32,611 bases of DNA from Schizochytrium sp. CCTCC M209059 (Eukaryota; Sar; Bigyra; Thraustochytrida; Thraustochytriidae). The stretch is from contig KN805477.1 of assembly GCA_000818945.1 (NCBI GenBank), positions 4,753 to 37,363 on the forward strand, in the 5' to 3' direction. Below are positions 8,874 to 18,319 of this stretch, piece by piece. How positions within the stretch are numbered: the stretch's first letter is position 1; each line of letters starts with the position of its first letter. The position numbers and the translations under genes are program-made. Below the pieces are notes generated by a model. The model was given only the letters and a program-made list of their open reading frames with translations. It did no database searches and had not been told where the DNA came from.

Positions 8874-9350
8874 CTACTCAAGCGTCCGTGGGTCGACGCC
8901 ACGCTTCGCCCATCGTCGCTGCGGCGTCGCGTCCGGGCTGCGGTCATACTCGCGCTGTCAAACAAAAAGAATGAAACGAAAACGTTAGCCTCTGTTGATG
9001 TACGCGCCGGATCACACGTCATTTTACGCGCTCTTGAAACGTACCATATCAGCCTGGGCAAAGTAAGCGCCAGTGACGCCAAGAAGAAGCATAGTCGTCA
9101 ACGCAATCGTGGTGTTGCGCTTCCAGTGCACGTTGTCACCCCACCAGCTGCATTATCGTGTACAATCAAAAGACGCAAATATTCGTCAAACAATAAAGAA
9201 AGTTCGATCGAAAGAATGTTAGTCGACATGATCGCGCAAATGCTTGCCTTCAGAGCAAATCGAAAGGACCGACGTTCAATTAGTTTTCACTTACCCACCG
9301 GCCGGGGACCAAACGTATTTGGGATGCGCATAGTGAGGACCGCCACCCAT
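8874..9350 (-). CDS. Small single-span protein, VWSPAGGWW motif, three exons
   Basis: The gene is visible only after splicing. Exon 1 (9350-9295) encodes MGGGPHYAHPKYVWSPAG and ends at a GTAAGTG donor. Exon 2 (9147-9045), after a CAG acceptor, encodes GWWGDNVHWKRNTTIAL, then one hydrophobic span (TTMLLLGVTGAYFA) and QADM, ending at a GTACG donor. Exon 3 (8954-8874), after TTTGACAG, encodes REYDRSPDATPQRRWAKRG and a short tail to TAG. Phases agree at both junctions, introns are 147 and 90 nt, and the protein is 79 aa. The pattern of a short N terminus with VWSPAGGWW, W-x-x-N-T, one membrane span and a basic RxWAK tail resembles small conserved proteins I recall from fungi and other eukaryotes. 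These look mitochondrial, possibly respiratory complex I accessory subunits. That assignment is from memory and is unverified. It diverges from MRPL1, another mitochondrial gene. Confidence 0.75.
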
Positions 9351-10176
9351 GATGCTCAACGCTTCGTCACTTTAGTTACGAAGAAAAGAAGCCTGCTTCT
9401 TTAATTTCGAAAGAAGAACGAAAACAAAACTTTGTCAGTAAGACGCTGCCAAATCATGACTCTACAATCTCGCGTGCGTGCTCTCCGCCCTCTAGATCTC
9501 GCCTCGTTCCATCTGCTCTCTCCTCCCGCCCCCAGCGATCGCCCTCCCGTCTGGCGTCCTCGAAGCAGAGCTGACATCTAAGACAGAGTAAGCTGCTCGA
9601 CGTCGGCCTGGCATCCTCAGCTTGCAGCTCGCCGCCCTGCGGACCGCGATCGCCTTCTTCCCAAGCACAGCCGCGCGCGCGAGAATCGACGGCCTTCGTC
9701 CTTCTCCCGCTCTTCTCGTCTCCGCTGCGCCAGCCGCGCCCGCGCGCGCCCGCGCCGCGCGCAAACCTTCACTCACGCTCGCAATCGGTGAATGCCTTCC
9801 CGCCCAAGGGCGCAGGCAGGCAGCGCCGCCCGCCTTAACCGCACAGTCTCCCCCCCGCCTCGTCACAGGCGCGCTTAAGGCGTCCCCCAATTCCCGTTCT
9901 GGGTCTCCGAGCGCGGGCCCTTTCGGGGGCCCTGGAGGCACCCGATCGCGGAGGCAGCTGCTGGCCGCAAACCCGAGTCTGGCGCAGCTCTCGCGGTCGC
10001 TCGCGGCGCGCAGGCACGCAGGCAGGCACACGGGCAGGCACGCGGGCGCGCGCGAGAGGGAAGAGCCGCGAGACGCGCGCGAAGAGCCCCCGCTGCGCGC
10101 TGCCGCGATCCGCCGCGGCGAGAAGCGGACTTCTCCCCGGGCGGAGCGGGCCGCGGCGTGAAGAGCGACTTGCAGA
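9351..10176. other. Divergent promoter region, small-protein gene and MRPL1
   Basis: About 0.8 kb between divergent genes that are both probably mitochondrial. Composition shifts from mixed (up to about 9500) to extremely GC-rich (9620-10160), with GCAGGCAC-type repeats near 10010-10055. The long ORFs on both strands are Ala/Arg/Pro-rich artefacts. No RNA gene was recognised. Confidence 0.5.
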
Positions 10177-11370
10177 ATGTTGCGCGGGGCCGCGACAGCG
10201 ACCACCTTCGCGTGGAGGCGCGCGGGCGCCAGCGGCGCTGGGCTGACGGCAGGAGCCGCGCGGAGAGGCCCGGCTGTGAAGGAGACCCTCGTCGGCCAGC
10301 AATGGGGCTCGGCTCGCTTGGCAGCGGGCAGGACCCTGGCGACCTCGAGCACGACGACGACGACGACGACGACGCCGCCGCCGGCGCCCGAGGATCCCAA
10401 GGATGTCAGCGGGATGCCGCCCCCTGACCCGGCGTTTGACCACGAGGCCACCACTGACAAGGAGGTCTTTGAGGCCGAGCAGTTTGAGGCGGAGGCGGCC
10501 GCGGCCAAGGCGCGCATCGAGAGCGACCCGCAGACCTTTGGTCTCGAGAAGGGCGACGCGAAACCGGCGGCCAAACGAGGCCCCACGCCACGCAAGTATC
10601 CCGTCGTCGCACGGCGGAAACGCATGCAGGAGGATCCCAAGTTTGCGGCCTTGGCGGCCAAGGAAAAGTTCACACCCAAGGGCGCCCTCGATCTCGCGCG
10701 TCACTTTCTCCAGTACACCGAGAAGCACCCGGCACTCACCATCACAGTTGAGCTCAACCTCGACGTGCGCAAGGCCGATCAGGTCATGCGCACAACCGCG
10801 GTGCTTCCAAACTCCACGGGTGTCAAGAAGCGCATTGCAGTCTTTTGCGGCCCCGACGACGCCGGCGAAGCCCACGCTGCTGGCGCTGATCTCGTTGGCT
10901 CCGATGACCTTTTGGATACTTTTCGAAACACGAAAAAGGTCAACAAGATCGCCGATGTCGTCATTTCTACCCCGAGCTACGTGCCCACGGTCCGCCAAAT
11001 TGCTCGTCTCCTTGGCCCCAAGGGTCTCATGCCCAACGAAAAGGTCGGCACCGTGACGAGTGATCTCGAGGAAGCGATTCCTCTCTTTGCCACGCGCTCC
11101 GTCGAGGTTCGGACCGACAAATTCGGTATCGTGCACGGACGCATTGGAACGCTCAAGATGTCTGACGAGGACATTCTTGCCAACTTTCGCGCTTACATGA
11201 AGGTTTTGCAGGACAGGAAGCCATCAGGTGCCAAGGGCAGGTACATCACCGCCATCTATATTGCCACGGGTCAGGGTCCGAGCATCGCTGTTGACCTGCC
11301 ATATGGCTCTCCAACGAGTGTGCACTTTATGCGGGATGACGTCATCCCAAGTCTTGCTGGAAAGAGGTAG
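10177..11370 (+). CDS. MRPL1: Mitochondrial-type large-subunit ribosomal protein L1 (uL1m)
   Basis: Protein of the L1 stalk, which helps release tRNA from the E site of the organellar ribosome. The product is 397 aa from the ATG at 10177. The first 150 or so residues are an extension beyond bacterial L1. They start MLRGAATATTFAWRRAG (basic, no acidic residues, compatible with a mitochondrial presequence) and continue with a T/P-rich linker. The L1 domain follows: LDLARHF, ITVELNLDVRKADQ, KRIAVFCGPDD, ADLVGSDDLLD, then the signature VRQIARLLGPKGLMPN and KVGTVTSDLEEAI. The C terminus has VRTDKFGIVHGRIGTLKMSDE and GRYITAIYIATGQGPSIAVD. No intron is needed. AATAAA signals follow at 11511 and 11535. 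A plastid location is unlikely, since nothing else suggests a plastid. Confidence 0.92.
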   Translation: MLRGAATATTFAWRRAGASGAGLTAGAARRGPAVKETLVGQQWGSARLAAGRTLATSSTTTTTTTTPPPAPEDPKDVSGMPPPDPAFDHEATTDKEVFEAEQFEAEAAAAKARIESDPQTFGLEKGDAKPAAKRGPTPRKYPVVARRKRMQEDPKFAALAAKEKFTPKGALDLARHFLQYTEKHPALTITVELNLDVRKADQVMRTTAVLPNSTGVKKRIAVFCGPDDAGEAHAAGADLVGSDDLLDTFRNTKKVNKIADVVISTPSYVPTVRQIARLLGPKGLMPNEKVGTVTSDLEEAIPLFATRSVEVRTDKFGIVHGRIGTLKMSDEDILANFRAYMKVLQDRKPSGAKGRYITAIYIATGQGPSIAVDLPYGSPTSVHFMRDDVIPSLAGKR

Positions 11371-11510
11371 CTATTTTCTTTTTTTTCTTTTCTTTTTGAA
11401 TTATTATTCCACCAACTTGCTGTGTCTCCTTGTCGTGCAATTTGTTTCTTTGTAGACAGATCGGAGTCTCTTGCAATGGATTTTGCACATGCAAGCTTAA
11501 CTTTGGGGCC

Positions 11511-11540
11511 AATAAAGTTCGCGAGATCAACTTTAATAAA
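11511..11540 (+). terminator. Candidate polyadenylation signals of MRPL1
   Basis: Two AATAAA hexamers at 11511-11516 and 11535-11540, 140-170 nt after the MRPL1 stop codon on the sense strand. The sequence match is exact; use as poly(A) signals is inferred. Confidence 0.45.
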
Positions 11541-11737
11541 GACGCCAGCCACAAGAGGAGCTTTTTCACGCGTCTGTCCGCGTAGCATCTATGTGTGTGG
11601 GTCTCTTACTTTTGCAGCCGGTAAAGAACGAAGCTATCCCGTCTTTGATTCGTTTCTCCTTCTTTTTCAATTTTAGAAGAACTGTGATCATAAATTCATT
11701 TCTCTATTTATTGATAGACATAGACGAACTGCACGCA

Positions 11738-11808
11738 CCCGCACACACACACACACCCGCACACGCACATACAAACGCACATGCACACACACACGCACAC
11801 GCAAACAC
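11738..11808. repeat. Imperfect CA/CG-dinucleotide microsatellite
   Basis: ACACAC runs interrupted by CCCGC, CGCACAT and AAACGC blocks. ORFs across it give Cys/Ala or His/Ala repeats and are not genes. Confidence 0.85.
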
Positions 11809-12176
11809 CTTGACTCTCTTTTCACATGACCAACAAATCTCTTTATATGCGTAAAGTCTCGATCCTAACGACCCCAAACTCGTTCCAAACCAGGAAACAA
11901 GTCGAGGGACATACATAATGTGTCCCGAAGTTGATCGCGAGAAGAAATCAACGGCAACATTTTTTTTTTCTTCTCGCGCAAGCCCACTTGGCGCTGGACT
12001 GCCTGTCTGCCTGCCTGCCGGGGGCTCGTGATCGTAAGCCCTACCGACCTCATCGACAGCCAGTGCCGCAAAAAGAGCGACCGGCGTGCGCCTGCAACAG
12101 CTGAGTACGAGCACCTGAATGTTCGGAAAACCTGACAAGACAAGTGAAGGAGCAAATTTTTAATACGTCGGTCAGC

Positions 12177-14207
12177 ATGATGCACAGTGGCTACTTGGAC
12201 GCTAGTGTCTCGGAAAGCGAGAGCGACGGGGAGTACACGGACAGCGATGGGGAGTTCGAGGGCAGCTCGGATGGCGAGAGCAGCTCCGACGACGACAGTC
12301 AGGATGACTTTTCGAACGAAAGCATAAACGAAGAAGAGGGGCCCTCGGCGTCATCGTCTTCTGCGCCAACATCCTCTTCCTCTGCAACAACGTCTACACC
12401 AACCACGGCAACAGGTACAGCGACGACCATGATCACGACGACAGCAACGGAGTCAACAATGGAGCACGAGGATTGGCGTATCGCTGACGGCGACGGTATA
12501 CTTTGCGCCAAGATTGAGTGTGCCATGGGCTTGGCACACCCTTCGCGAGCTTTGGTCAAAGTTTCATATGTCGAACCAGGTGCGCCCGGAGCCAGCGTGC
12601 TCTTTCGCAGCAAGCAAATCATTCACGAAACAAAGGCTGTCGCTGACATGACAACAGACCCTGTGTGGCAATCAAGCTTTGAGTATGACATTTTCAAACC
12701 TGCCACGGGCGATTGGCGCCATCTCGAGGGCGACTTATTGTTCACAGTTTACGAAGATCAATTGGGCCAGCGACGCCTCTTTCTTGGTCAAACAATGGTG
12801 CCCCTGAATTACCTTCTCGACTGTGACTTTAAAGCAAATCGGCAGCGACGCATTCATGGCGGGACGCAACGTGTCGGTGTAGAACAATATAGTCTTGCGG
12901 ACCGCGAAGGAAAGCTTGTCAGCGGCAAGCTTGCCCTCGAGCTAAAGCTCGAGCTTCCACCCGACGAACCAAGCTCCGATTATGATGCAGGAGATCACCA
13001 AGGATTGTCAGAGGAATATCACGGCCGCAACAACGACAATGACAATGTTGACGACGACGACGACGACGACGACGACGCTAGCGAAACAAAGGTTTCTCTA
13101 TCCAAACGTCGCTCAAAACCTCGTTCACTTCACCCTTCCGTCGCAAGAGAACGTCACTTGCACCGTGTACGGCGGCTGCAAAGACGTCAAATCGACCGAG
13201 AGAATGAGCACATGCAGGCACGGATTCGTAGCGTCAAGAGCACGGTGAAGACGCAATACCCCTGTGCGAGAAAGCACACGCGTCATGGAGAAAGCAAGGC
13301 AAGCGAGGCTTGGCGCAAAGAGCATCCTCACACACGCAAATTCGCTTCATCCGATGACCACGACCTCAGAGCAGATGAATTGTCCGTCTTAACGCGGGAA
13401 GCTGGCGCTCTTCGACAGCAAGCTGTGCGACTTCAAGAAGAGATCTCGCATTTGCGCTCCGGCATTGCGCGGGACGAGACATTACTGCGCCGACAAAAGC
13501 TATTGGAGCAAGAGATGGACCGTGCGCATCAAGAAAGCAAGTCTCGCGACGCGGTGCGCAAAGTACGTGCTCGAACTGTAGCCAAAACGGGGACTGGTGC
13601 AGAACCTGGATCACTTGCAGTTTCGCCTCCACGCGCGGCGCCTCAAGAATTGCGAAAACTGAAGTATCGTGTGTTGCGTGCACTTGAAGCGCAAGGTCCA
13701 ATAGATAAGGAGGCTCGAAGCTTGCTTGCACGACGAACGAGCGCCCAAGAATCTTTGTCTGAAAGCACAGAGCAGATTCGCCTTGGAAGAGAGCGTCATC
13801 GTCTTGCATCGCAAGCGGAGGAGGAGCGCATTGCACGAACACGGAGTCGCCAAGTAAGTGATACCGTTGACGCGACCCTGGACACCGCTGGACCACAGGA
13901 TCTTGCGCACGAGCTGCGGGTTGAGCTTGTCGTAGCAAAGGAGCGTTTGGCGCTCGACCAAGAGGCGGCAAAACATGCTTGCATATTATTGCAAGACGAC
14001 ATGGACCGACTTCACGCCAAGCTCGAGCGCAAGAATAGCAAGATTGAGCAAGCTCGACGTGAGCTGGAAGAGGTCAAGACCGCAGCAGCTTTGGGCGAAG
14101 AGCGGCGCAAAACGATGAGAAATGCGGCTGGTGCAGAAGTTTCCACATTGCGAGCCGCCATTGCCCAGATCCGGCATTGGGACAAGCGTCAGCGCCCTCC
14201 CCGCTAA
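12177..14207 (+). CDS. C2-domain-like protein with C-terminal coiled coil
   Basis: The product is 676 aa from the ATG at 12177; the frame is open a little further upstream but without an ATG. Residues 1-75 are very acidic and Ser-rich (SESESDGEYTDSDGE), followed by a Ser/Thr/Ala linker. Residues about 100-255 look like a C2-type beta sandwich: DGILCAKIECAMGL, VKVSYVEPG, TDPVWQSSFEYDIF, GDLLFTVYEDQLGQRRLFLG, SGKLALELKLEL. A second acidic stretch (a run of Asp near 12980-13080) follows. From about residue 395 to the end the protein is rich in heptad-like Leu/Arg/Glu segments and is almost certainly coiled coil. The combination suggests membrane or cytoskeleton tethering, for example ciliary or vesicle-associated, but I recognise no specific orthologue. 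An AATAAA signal follows at 14229. The gene converges on TPI. Confidence 0.8.
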   Translation: MMHSGYLDASVSESESDGEYTDSDGEFEGSSDGESSSDDDSQDDFSNESINEEEGPSASSSSAPTSSSSATTSTPTTATGTATTMITTTATESTMEHEDWRIADGDGILCAKIECAMGLAHPSRALVKVSYVEPGAPGASVLFRSKQIIHETKAVADMTTDPVWQSSFEYDIFKPATGDWRHLEGDLLFTVYEDQLGQRRLFLGQTMVPLNYLLDCDFKANRQRRIHGGTQRVGVEQYSLADREGKLVSGKLALELKLELPPDEPSSDYDAGDHQGLSEEYHGRNNDNDNVDDDDDDDDDASETKVSLSKRRSKPRSLHPSVARERHLHRVRRLQRRQIDRENEHMQARIRSVKSTVKTQYPCARKHTRHGESKASEAWRKEHPHTRKFASSDDHDLRADELSVLTREAGALRQQAVRLQEEISHLRSGIARDETLLRRQKLLEQEMDRAHQESKSRDAVRKVRARTVAKTGTGAEPGSLAVSPPRAAPQELRKLKYRVLRALEAQGPIDKEARSLLARRTSAQESLSESTEQIRLGRERHRLASQAEEERIARTRSRQVSDTVDATLDTAGPQDLAHELRVELVVAKERLALDQEAAKHACILLQDDMDRLHAKLERKNSKIEQARRELEEVKTAAALGEERRKTMRNAAGAEVSTLRAAIAQIRHWDKRQRPPR

Positions 14208-14228
14208 ATATTCCAAACCCAACCAATC

Positions 14229-14234
14229 AATAAA
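14229..14234 (+). terminator. Candidate polyadenylation signal
   Basis: AATAAA 22 nt after the stop codon of the C2/coiled-coil gene on its sense strand. Confidence 0.5.
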
Positions 14235-14434
14235 GAAATCAGGAAAGACCCCATGAAAATATAAAATGGAATACAAGTTTTATCTCGCCATTCTATAAAG
14301 AAGAGAAAATCCATTCATCAACCTAATCTTTCGCTCGTTTCGATCTTTCGATCTTGCAAGAATAAAGACATTTTGTTGATCAGCAGGCTGTGTTGAGGAG
14401 CATACGTCCGACTTGGTTCGAGTGAAGCGCGCGC

Positions 14435-14491
14435 GGGGGGGGGGNNNNNNNNNNGGGGGGGGGGGGGGGGGGAGAGAGAGAGAGAGAGAGA
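14435..14491. repeat. Poly-G and GA repeat containing a 10-N gap
   Basis: A G run, ten N bases at 14445-14454, 18 further G residues, then a GA-dinucleotide run. The true length of the poly-G tract is unknown; the round number of Ns is a scaffolding placeholder. Confidence 0.95.
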
Positions 14492-14514
14492 ATCAAGGGT
14501 TGAATGAAAAACGC

Positions 14515-15288
14515 TTACATCTTGGACTTGGCGGAGCTGCAGGCGATAATGTCCTTGAACTCGGGCTTGAGCGAGGCGCCACCGACGAGAAAGCCGTCAA
14601 TGTCAGCCTTCTTGATGAGCTCCTGGCAGTTGGCACCCTTGACGCTGCCGCCGTAGATGATGCGCACGCCCTGTGCGGCCTCTTCGCCGATCTTGGTCTT
14701 GAGGTAGGCGCGGATCTGCTCGTGGGTCTCCTGGGCCTGCTCAGGGGTGGCCGTGACGCCCGTGCCGATGGCCCATACGGGCTCGTAGGCAATGACGACG
14801 CGGTCCATGGCGCCCGAGGGCACAGCCGCGATGATGGGATCGAGCTGCTCCTTGCAAACGTCCATGGTCTTGTCAGCCTCGCGGTCGGAAAGCTGCTCGC
14901 CAATGCAGGCCATCACCTTCATGCCGGCCTCGAGGGCGATCTTGACCTTGGTGCCAACAATCTCGGGGGTCTCGCCGCAGTATGCGCGGCGCTCGCTGTG
15001 GCCAAGGATGGCCCAGTTGATGCCAAAGTCCTTGATGAGGTCCACGGTGAGCTCGCCGGTCCATGCGCCCGCCTTGGGCTCCTTCCACAGGTTCTGGACC
15101 GAGACGCCAATGTCCTTGCGCAGGCTGTCGACGGCCATGCCCAGGTGCAGGGCCGTGGGGGCCACGACGACCTCGGCGTTGCTGGGGAAGTCACCGGCGC
15201 TGTTCAGCGTCTCGATGAGCTCCTTGACGGACTCCTTGGTGCCATTGCACTTCCAGTTGCCGCCGATGACCACCTTCTTGCCCGCCAT
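14515..15288 (-). CDS. TPI1: Triosephosphate isomerase with PTS1-like C terminus
   Basis: Interconverts dihydroxyacetone phosphate and glyceraldehyde-3-phosphate. The product is 257 aa from the ATG at 15288. Catalytic residues are all present: Lys13 in GGNWKCN, His97 in ILGHSERR, and Glu169 in AYEPVWAIGTG with the flexible loop 6 after it. The phosphate-binding IIYGGSVKGAN and FLVGGASLKPEF segments follow. The frame is open a further 106 codons upstream, but that stretch is Arg/Ala-rich leader composition and the standard TPI N terminus begins at the chosen ATG. The enzyme normally ends soon after PEFxDII. Here a short tail ACSSAKSKM is added, ending in SKM, a variant of the peroxisomal targeting tripeptide. 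Third codon positions are almost all G or C, as in a highly expressed host gene. It lies downstream of the ZIP gene on the same strand. Confidence 0.96.
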   Translation of the reverse strand: MAGKKVVIGGNWKCNGTKESVKELIETLNSAGDFPSNAEVVVAPTALHLGMAVDSLRKDIGVSVQNLWKEPKAGAWTGELTVDLIKDFGINWAILGHSERRAYCGETPEIVGTKVKIALEAGMKVMACIGEQLSDREADKTMDVCKEQLDPIIAAVPSGAMDRVVIAYEPVWAIGTGVTATPEQAQETHEQIRAYLKTKIGEEAAQGVRIIYGGSVKGANCQELIKKADIDGFLVGGASLKPEFKDIIACSSAKSKM

Positions 15289-16180
15289 TGTCTCGCTTGT
15301 CGCAGTACTTTTTCTTTTCGTCACGAGGCTCTGCCAGCCTGCTTTGCCGCTGCTTTCTACACAAGCCGCGATTCGCAACGTTTGCACGCGCCGGACCTCG
15401 CTGCCTCCGCGCCTGCCGCTGCTGGCCCCCCTTCTCGCTGCTCGCGCTCGCGCTCGCGCTTGCCGTGCCGTGTCGTGTCGTGCCGCGCGGTACCGTGCGG
15501 TGCCTGCTATGTCGTCGCTGATTGCTGTTCTGGATTTGGATTCGCTTGTTTGCTCAGGTTGCGTCCACTCCCTCTCTTTTATTTTCTCTATTTGCGCGTC
15601 TCTCAAACTCCACTTGCGCGCCTCTATACTTTACTTGCACCTTGTCGTGCTCTATCTTCTTCTTTCGCACACGCACGCACGCGCTCTTGATCTTGATCTT
15701 GATCTTGATCTTGATCTTCAGGCCCTGTCCGCCTCGCCCTTGAAAGCGCGCGCGAGAGCTGCGTCCCCTCGCCTCGCCGCCTGGTCGGCGTCACAGTCAT
15801 TCCGCACGAGCGCCGCCCAAGCAGAGGCAAGGTGGAGCGAGGAGTCGTAGAGCTGAGCTCACTGTCAGTACGAAGCAAGTGGGACCGACCGCGCAAGGCC
15901 CGACGAGCGGACACAAGTCGCCGAAAAAACAGCGCGGGCGGGGTCCGACTGAGACCCGGCCTGGAGAGAGGGCGGATGCCCCAAACCGCCGCAAAGAAAG
16001 AGCGCACAGACGAAAAGAGGAACAACTTCCCTTCCCACCCAGAGGTAGGATAGGTTGCCTAGTCGGGCTGATGAATGAATGAATGGATAATGTTCATGAC
16101 AACACGAGGAAAGGTGATTATGATCATGATAATGATGTTGTTGTTGTTGATGATGATGATAATAGTCATTTCTTGCCGTC
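15289..16180. other. TPI upstream region and ZIP 3' region
   Basis: About 0.9 kb between the ZIP stop and the TPI start, both on the minus strand. It must hold the TPI promoter and leader and the ZIP 3' end. It contains a perfect hexamer array (15685-15720), CGCTCG-type simple sequence near 15440-15465, and an AT-rich GATGAT/TTGTTG tract near 16130-16160. No gene was recognised. Confidence 0.55.
15685..15720. repeat. TCTTGA hexanucleotide microsatellite
   Basis: Six tandem TCTTGA units, the last ending CA instead of GA, about 400 bp upstream of the TPI start codon. Confidence 0.9.
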
Positions 16181-17107
16181 TCAAGCCCAAATGCCGATGA
16201 TGGCCATGAGTGCCATGCCAATGGCGAGGCCGAGAAAGGCCAGCAGCGGGTAGATCATCGGAGCACGGTGCAGACCGTCGCTGTCCACGAGCCAGGGCAT
16301 GAGCAGGTTGACGAGACCCAGGTACAGAAGAATGCCACCACAGAAGCCGTTGAGAACACCAATGAGAAGAGCAACTGACTTGCTCTCTCCGTCGTAGGCG
16401 CTGTGCGTACCAATGCCGATCGCAACACCAATTGGCGTGGTCAGCGCGAACGCGCAGCCCATGAGCACCATTCTAAGTTTGGACTCAATGCCAGCATCCT
16501 TGATGACCTCCGCGAGAGCAAAACCTTCAAAGAGCTGGTGGAAGCAAATCGCGGTGACCAGAGGAGCCCAGCTTTCGGGATCCTGGAGACCAAGATCAAA
16601 GCCAATGAGGATGCTGTGGATGAGCAGGTTGAACTCCAAAACGAGGGCGCTGTACACAGAGTGCTTCATTCCAGACCGAACCTCACTCTCCTCGGCAGGG
16701 TCTCTCAAGGTCGTCTCCACACTGTGCTCGTGGCTGGTCTTGGTGAGGTCCTGCAACATCGCCACCGGCACAGTGCCCCCGAGACGACGACGGTGGACCA
16801 AGATATCTCCGACCGCACTCACGTAGATGCCACAGAGGGCAAAGACGAAGCCCCAGGCCTCGTAAGTGTCCCACCCGGCATCCTCGAAATACTCGCCGGC
16901 CTCATTGATGAGATGGATTGTCGCTGTGGACACAACCACGCCGCAGCCGATGCCTTTGAGGAGCAGAACGAGTCCCACAAGAAATCCAATGCTGCATCCC
17001 AGGCGGCCTGCATAGCCAAGAGCATAAGACAAAAGAAGGCCGACGCCGGCAGCCGCGACGATTGCAAAGAGGCCGCCAACTTGCTCATTCAGGTTGTAGT
17101 CACTCAT
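16181..17107 (-). CDS. ZIP-family (SLC39) metal ion transporter
   Basis: Predicted to move zinc or another divalent metal into the cytosol across the plasma membrane or an organelle membrane. The product is 308 aa from the ATG at 17107. About eight hydrophobic spans are visible: three in residues 10-105, then a loop of about 45 residues with two His (THEHS type), then five. The metal-site helices are clear: TM4 with LEFNLLIHSILIGFDLG (His164, Ser165) and TM5 with ICFHQLFEGFALA (His190, Glu194). The TM2 region carries TIHLINEAGE (His65). Length and layout are typical of the fungal/plant Zrt/IRT branch. The cytosolic loop is short and not strongly His-rich. Substrate cannot be assigned from sequence alone. 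Confidence 0.93.
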   Translation of the reverse strand: MSDYNLNEQVGGLFAIVAAAGVGLLLSYALGYAGRLGCSIGFLVGLVLLLKGIGCGVVVSTATIHLINEAGEYFEDAGWDTYEAWGFVFALCGIYVSAVGDILVHRRRLGGTVPVAMLQDLTKTSHEHSVETTLRDPAEESEVRSGMKHSVYSALVLEFNLLIHSILIGFDLGLQDPESWAPLVTAICFHQLFEGFALAEVIKDAGIESKLRMVLMGCAFALTTPIGVAIGIGTHSAYDGESKSVALLIGVLNGFCGGILLYLGLVNLLMPWLVDSDGLHRAPMIYPLLAFLGLAIGMALMAIIGIWA

Positions 17108-18319
17108 GGTTGCTCAGAAAAAGTCGTGCTGAGGGAGGAGAAGAAAGCGGTGCGCGAACTCTTCTCTTTGCGGTTTTCGCTTTGCAGCTTGTTTGTTTGG
17201 TCTTGTGGATTGATTGTCCTGCGAGTTGCGAGTTTGCTGTCGGCGCGACGCACCTCGCCAGCCCAGCCTTGCTACATCACTCGTTGCTTTCGCGACTCCC
17301 GCGGTGATGCGCTCGCCATTCGTTTGCCAATTTTTTCACGCGCTGCGCGGGTGGAGCGCCATGCCACTCACTCGATGCGGGACAGGGAAGACCACGAGAT
17401 GTCCACTTTTTGCTGCATAGGGCCGTGAAGGAATCCTTGTCTTTGGTAGGAATGCAACCAACGCGTACAAACGAGATCTCCCATCATCGTCATCGCGATT
17501 CAGTCCTGGTTACCTACTGTCGTAACTGCTCACAAACACAATTTCAGCGGCGTCTACTTTCCATAGACATGCTATGAGAACGCGTGTTCTGCCCTTTATC
17601 ATTGCCTGGTGGGCTGGATGAATGGCAGGTTGATTCAGTCTTCAAGAAGCATCTCAAAGTTCGCGCAAAACGTGTCTGCGGAGCTCGCTTGCTTCTGATG
17701 GCTGGTTGATGGCCATTGATGCAAAGCTGAAGCGCCTTCTCCAAGCCAAACCTAGGCCTTGCGCTCTGCTTAGAAAAAACTGATATAACACCACGCATGG
17801 CAAGCGACAAGTCGAGAGATCGCAATTTTTGAGACAAAGCAGCCCTTGCCTACATTGCTGGAAGTTTAGTGAATGTTAGTGAGCGGGGGGTCTTCATGGT
17901 GCACCATTCTACATCAGAAAAGCTGGCGCGCCTTTGACCGTACAGGCGCAGCAAATCAAGACACGCCGCATGCCGCATTCCTTCGCCTCCCCTTATGTCG
18001 CCATTCAGGCACAGATCACTATGTCGTTCAGAAGCTTTGGCCTCGGCTCTCCCCGGACAGTCAGCCGAGGCCGCGTGCTCTAAGCCTGCGCAGCACGTCA
18101 ATCATTTCTCGTCCTCGGCGGCGGGCGCACTATGCGGTCTCGATGTATGAGGTATCTGGAGATTCCTGTGGCTGTGTGCGCTTCCAGTATGTGGTGGATG
18201 GCCTCTGATCCGTGCTCACCCGCTAAGTATGCATCGCATTCGGCGGCGGCAGCGGTGCGGCGGGCGATGGGCGACGGCGCCGACCAGCTGACAGGCAATG
18301 GAAGGCCTAGCACCACGTA

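Larger units (their letters stand above)
11371..12176. other. Tandem intergenic region, MRPL1 to C2/coiled-coil gene
   Basis: The region begins with the pyrimidine-rich 3' UTR of MRPL1 and two AATAAA signals, followed by an imperfect CA-dinucleotide array at about 11738-11808. The remainder precedes the C2/coiled-coil gene and presumably holds its promoter. No small gene was recognised. Confidence 0.55.
14208..14514. other. Convergent intergenic region with assembly gap
   Basis: The 307 bp between converging C2/coiled-coil and TPI genes. It contains AATAAA signals for the upstream gene (14229-14234 and near 14361), a poly-G run interrupted by N bases, and a GA-dinucleotide run up to about 14491. 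Confidence 0.7.

Noticed and set aside
8754..9404. 216-codon plus-strand ORF
   Set aside because: It is antisense to the three-exon VWSPAGGWW gene and shows no family features.
9492..10679. Long minus-strand ORFs opposite the MRPL1 start region
   Set aside because: Low-complexity Ala/Arg/Ser translation in extremely GC-rich DNA; the plus strand carries the recognisable MRPL1.
14410..14425. B-box-like GGTTCGA suggesting a tRNA gene
   Set aside because: The match does not continue to GGTTCGANTCC, no acceptor stem or A box accompanies it, and it lies beside the poly-G gap.
15289..15606. 106-codon N-terminal extension of TPI
   Set aside because: The stretch is Arg/Ala-rich leader composition, the canonical TPI N terminus begins precisely at the ATG at 15288, and an extension of this length is not typical of the family.
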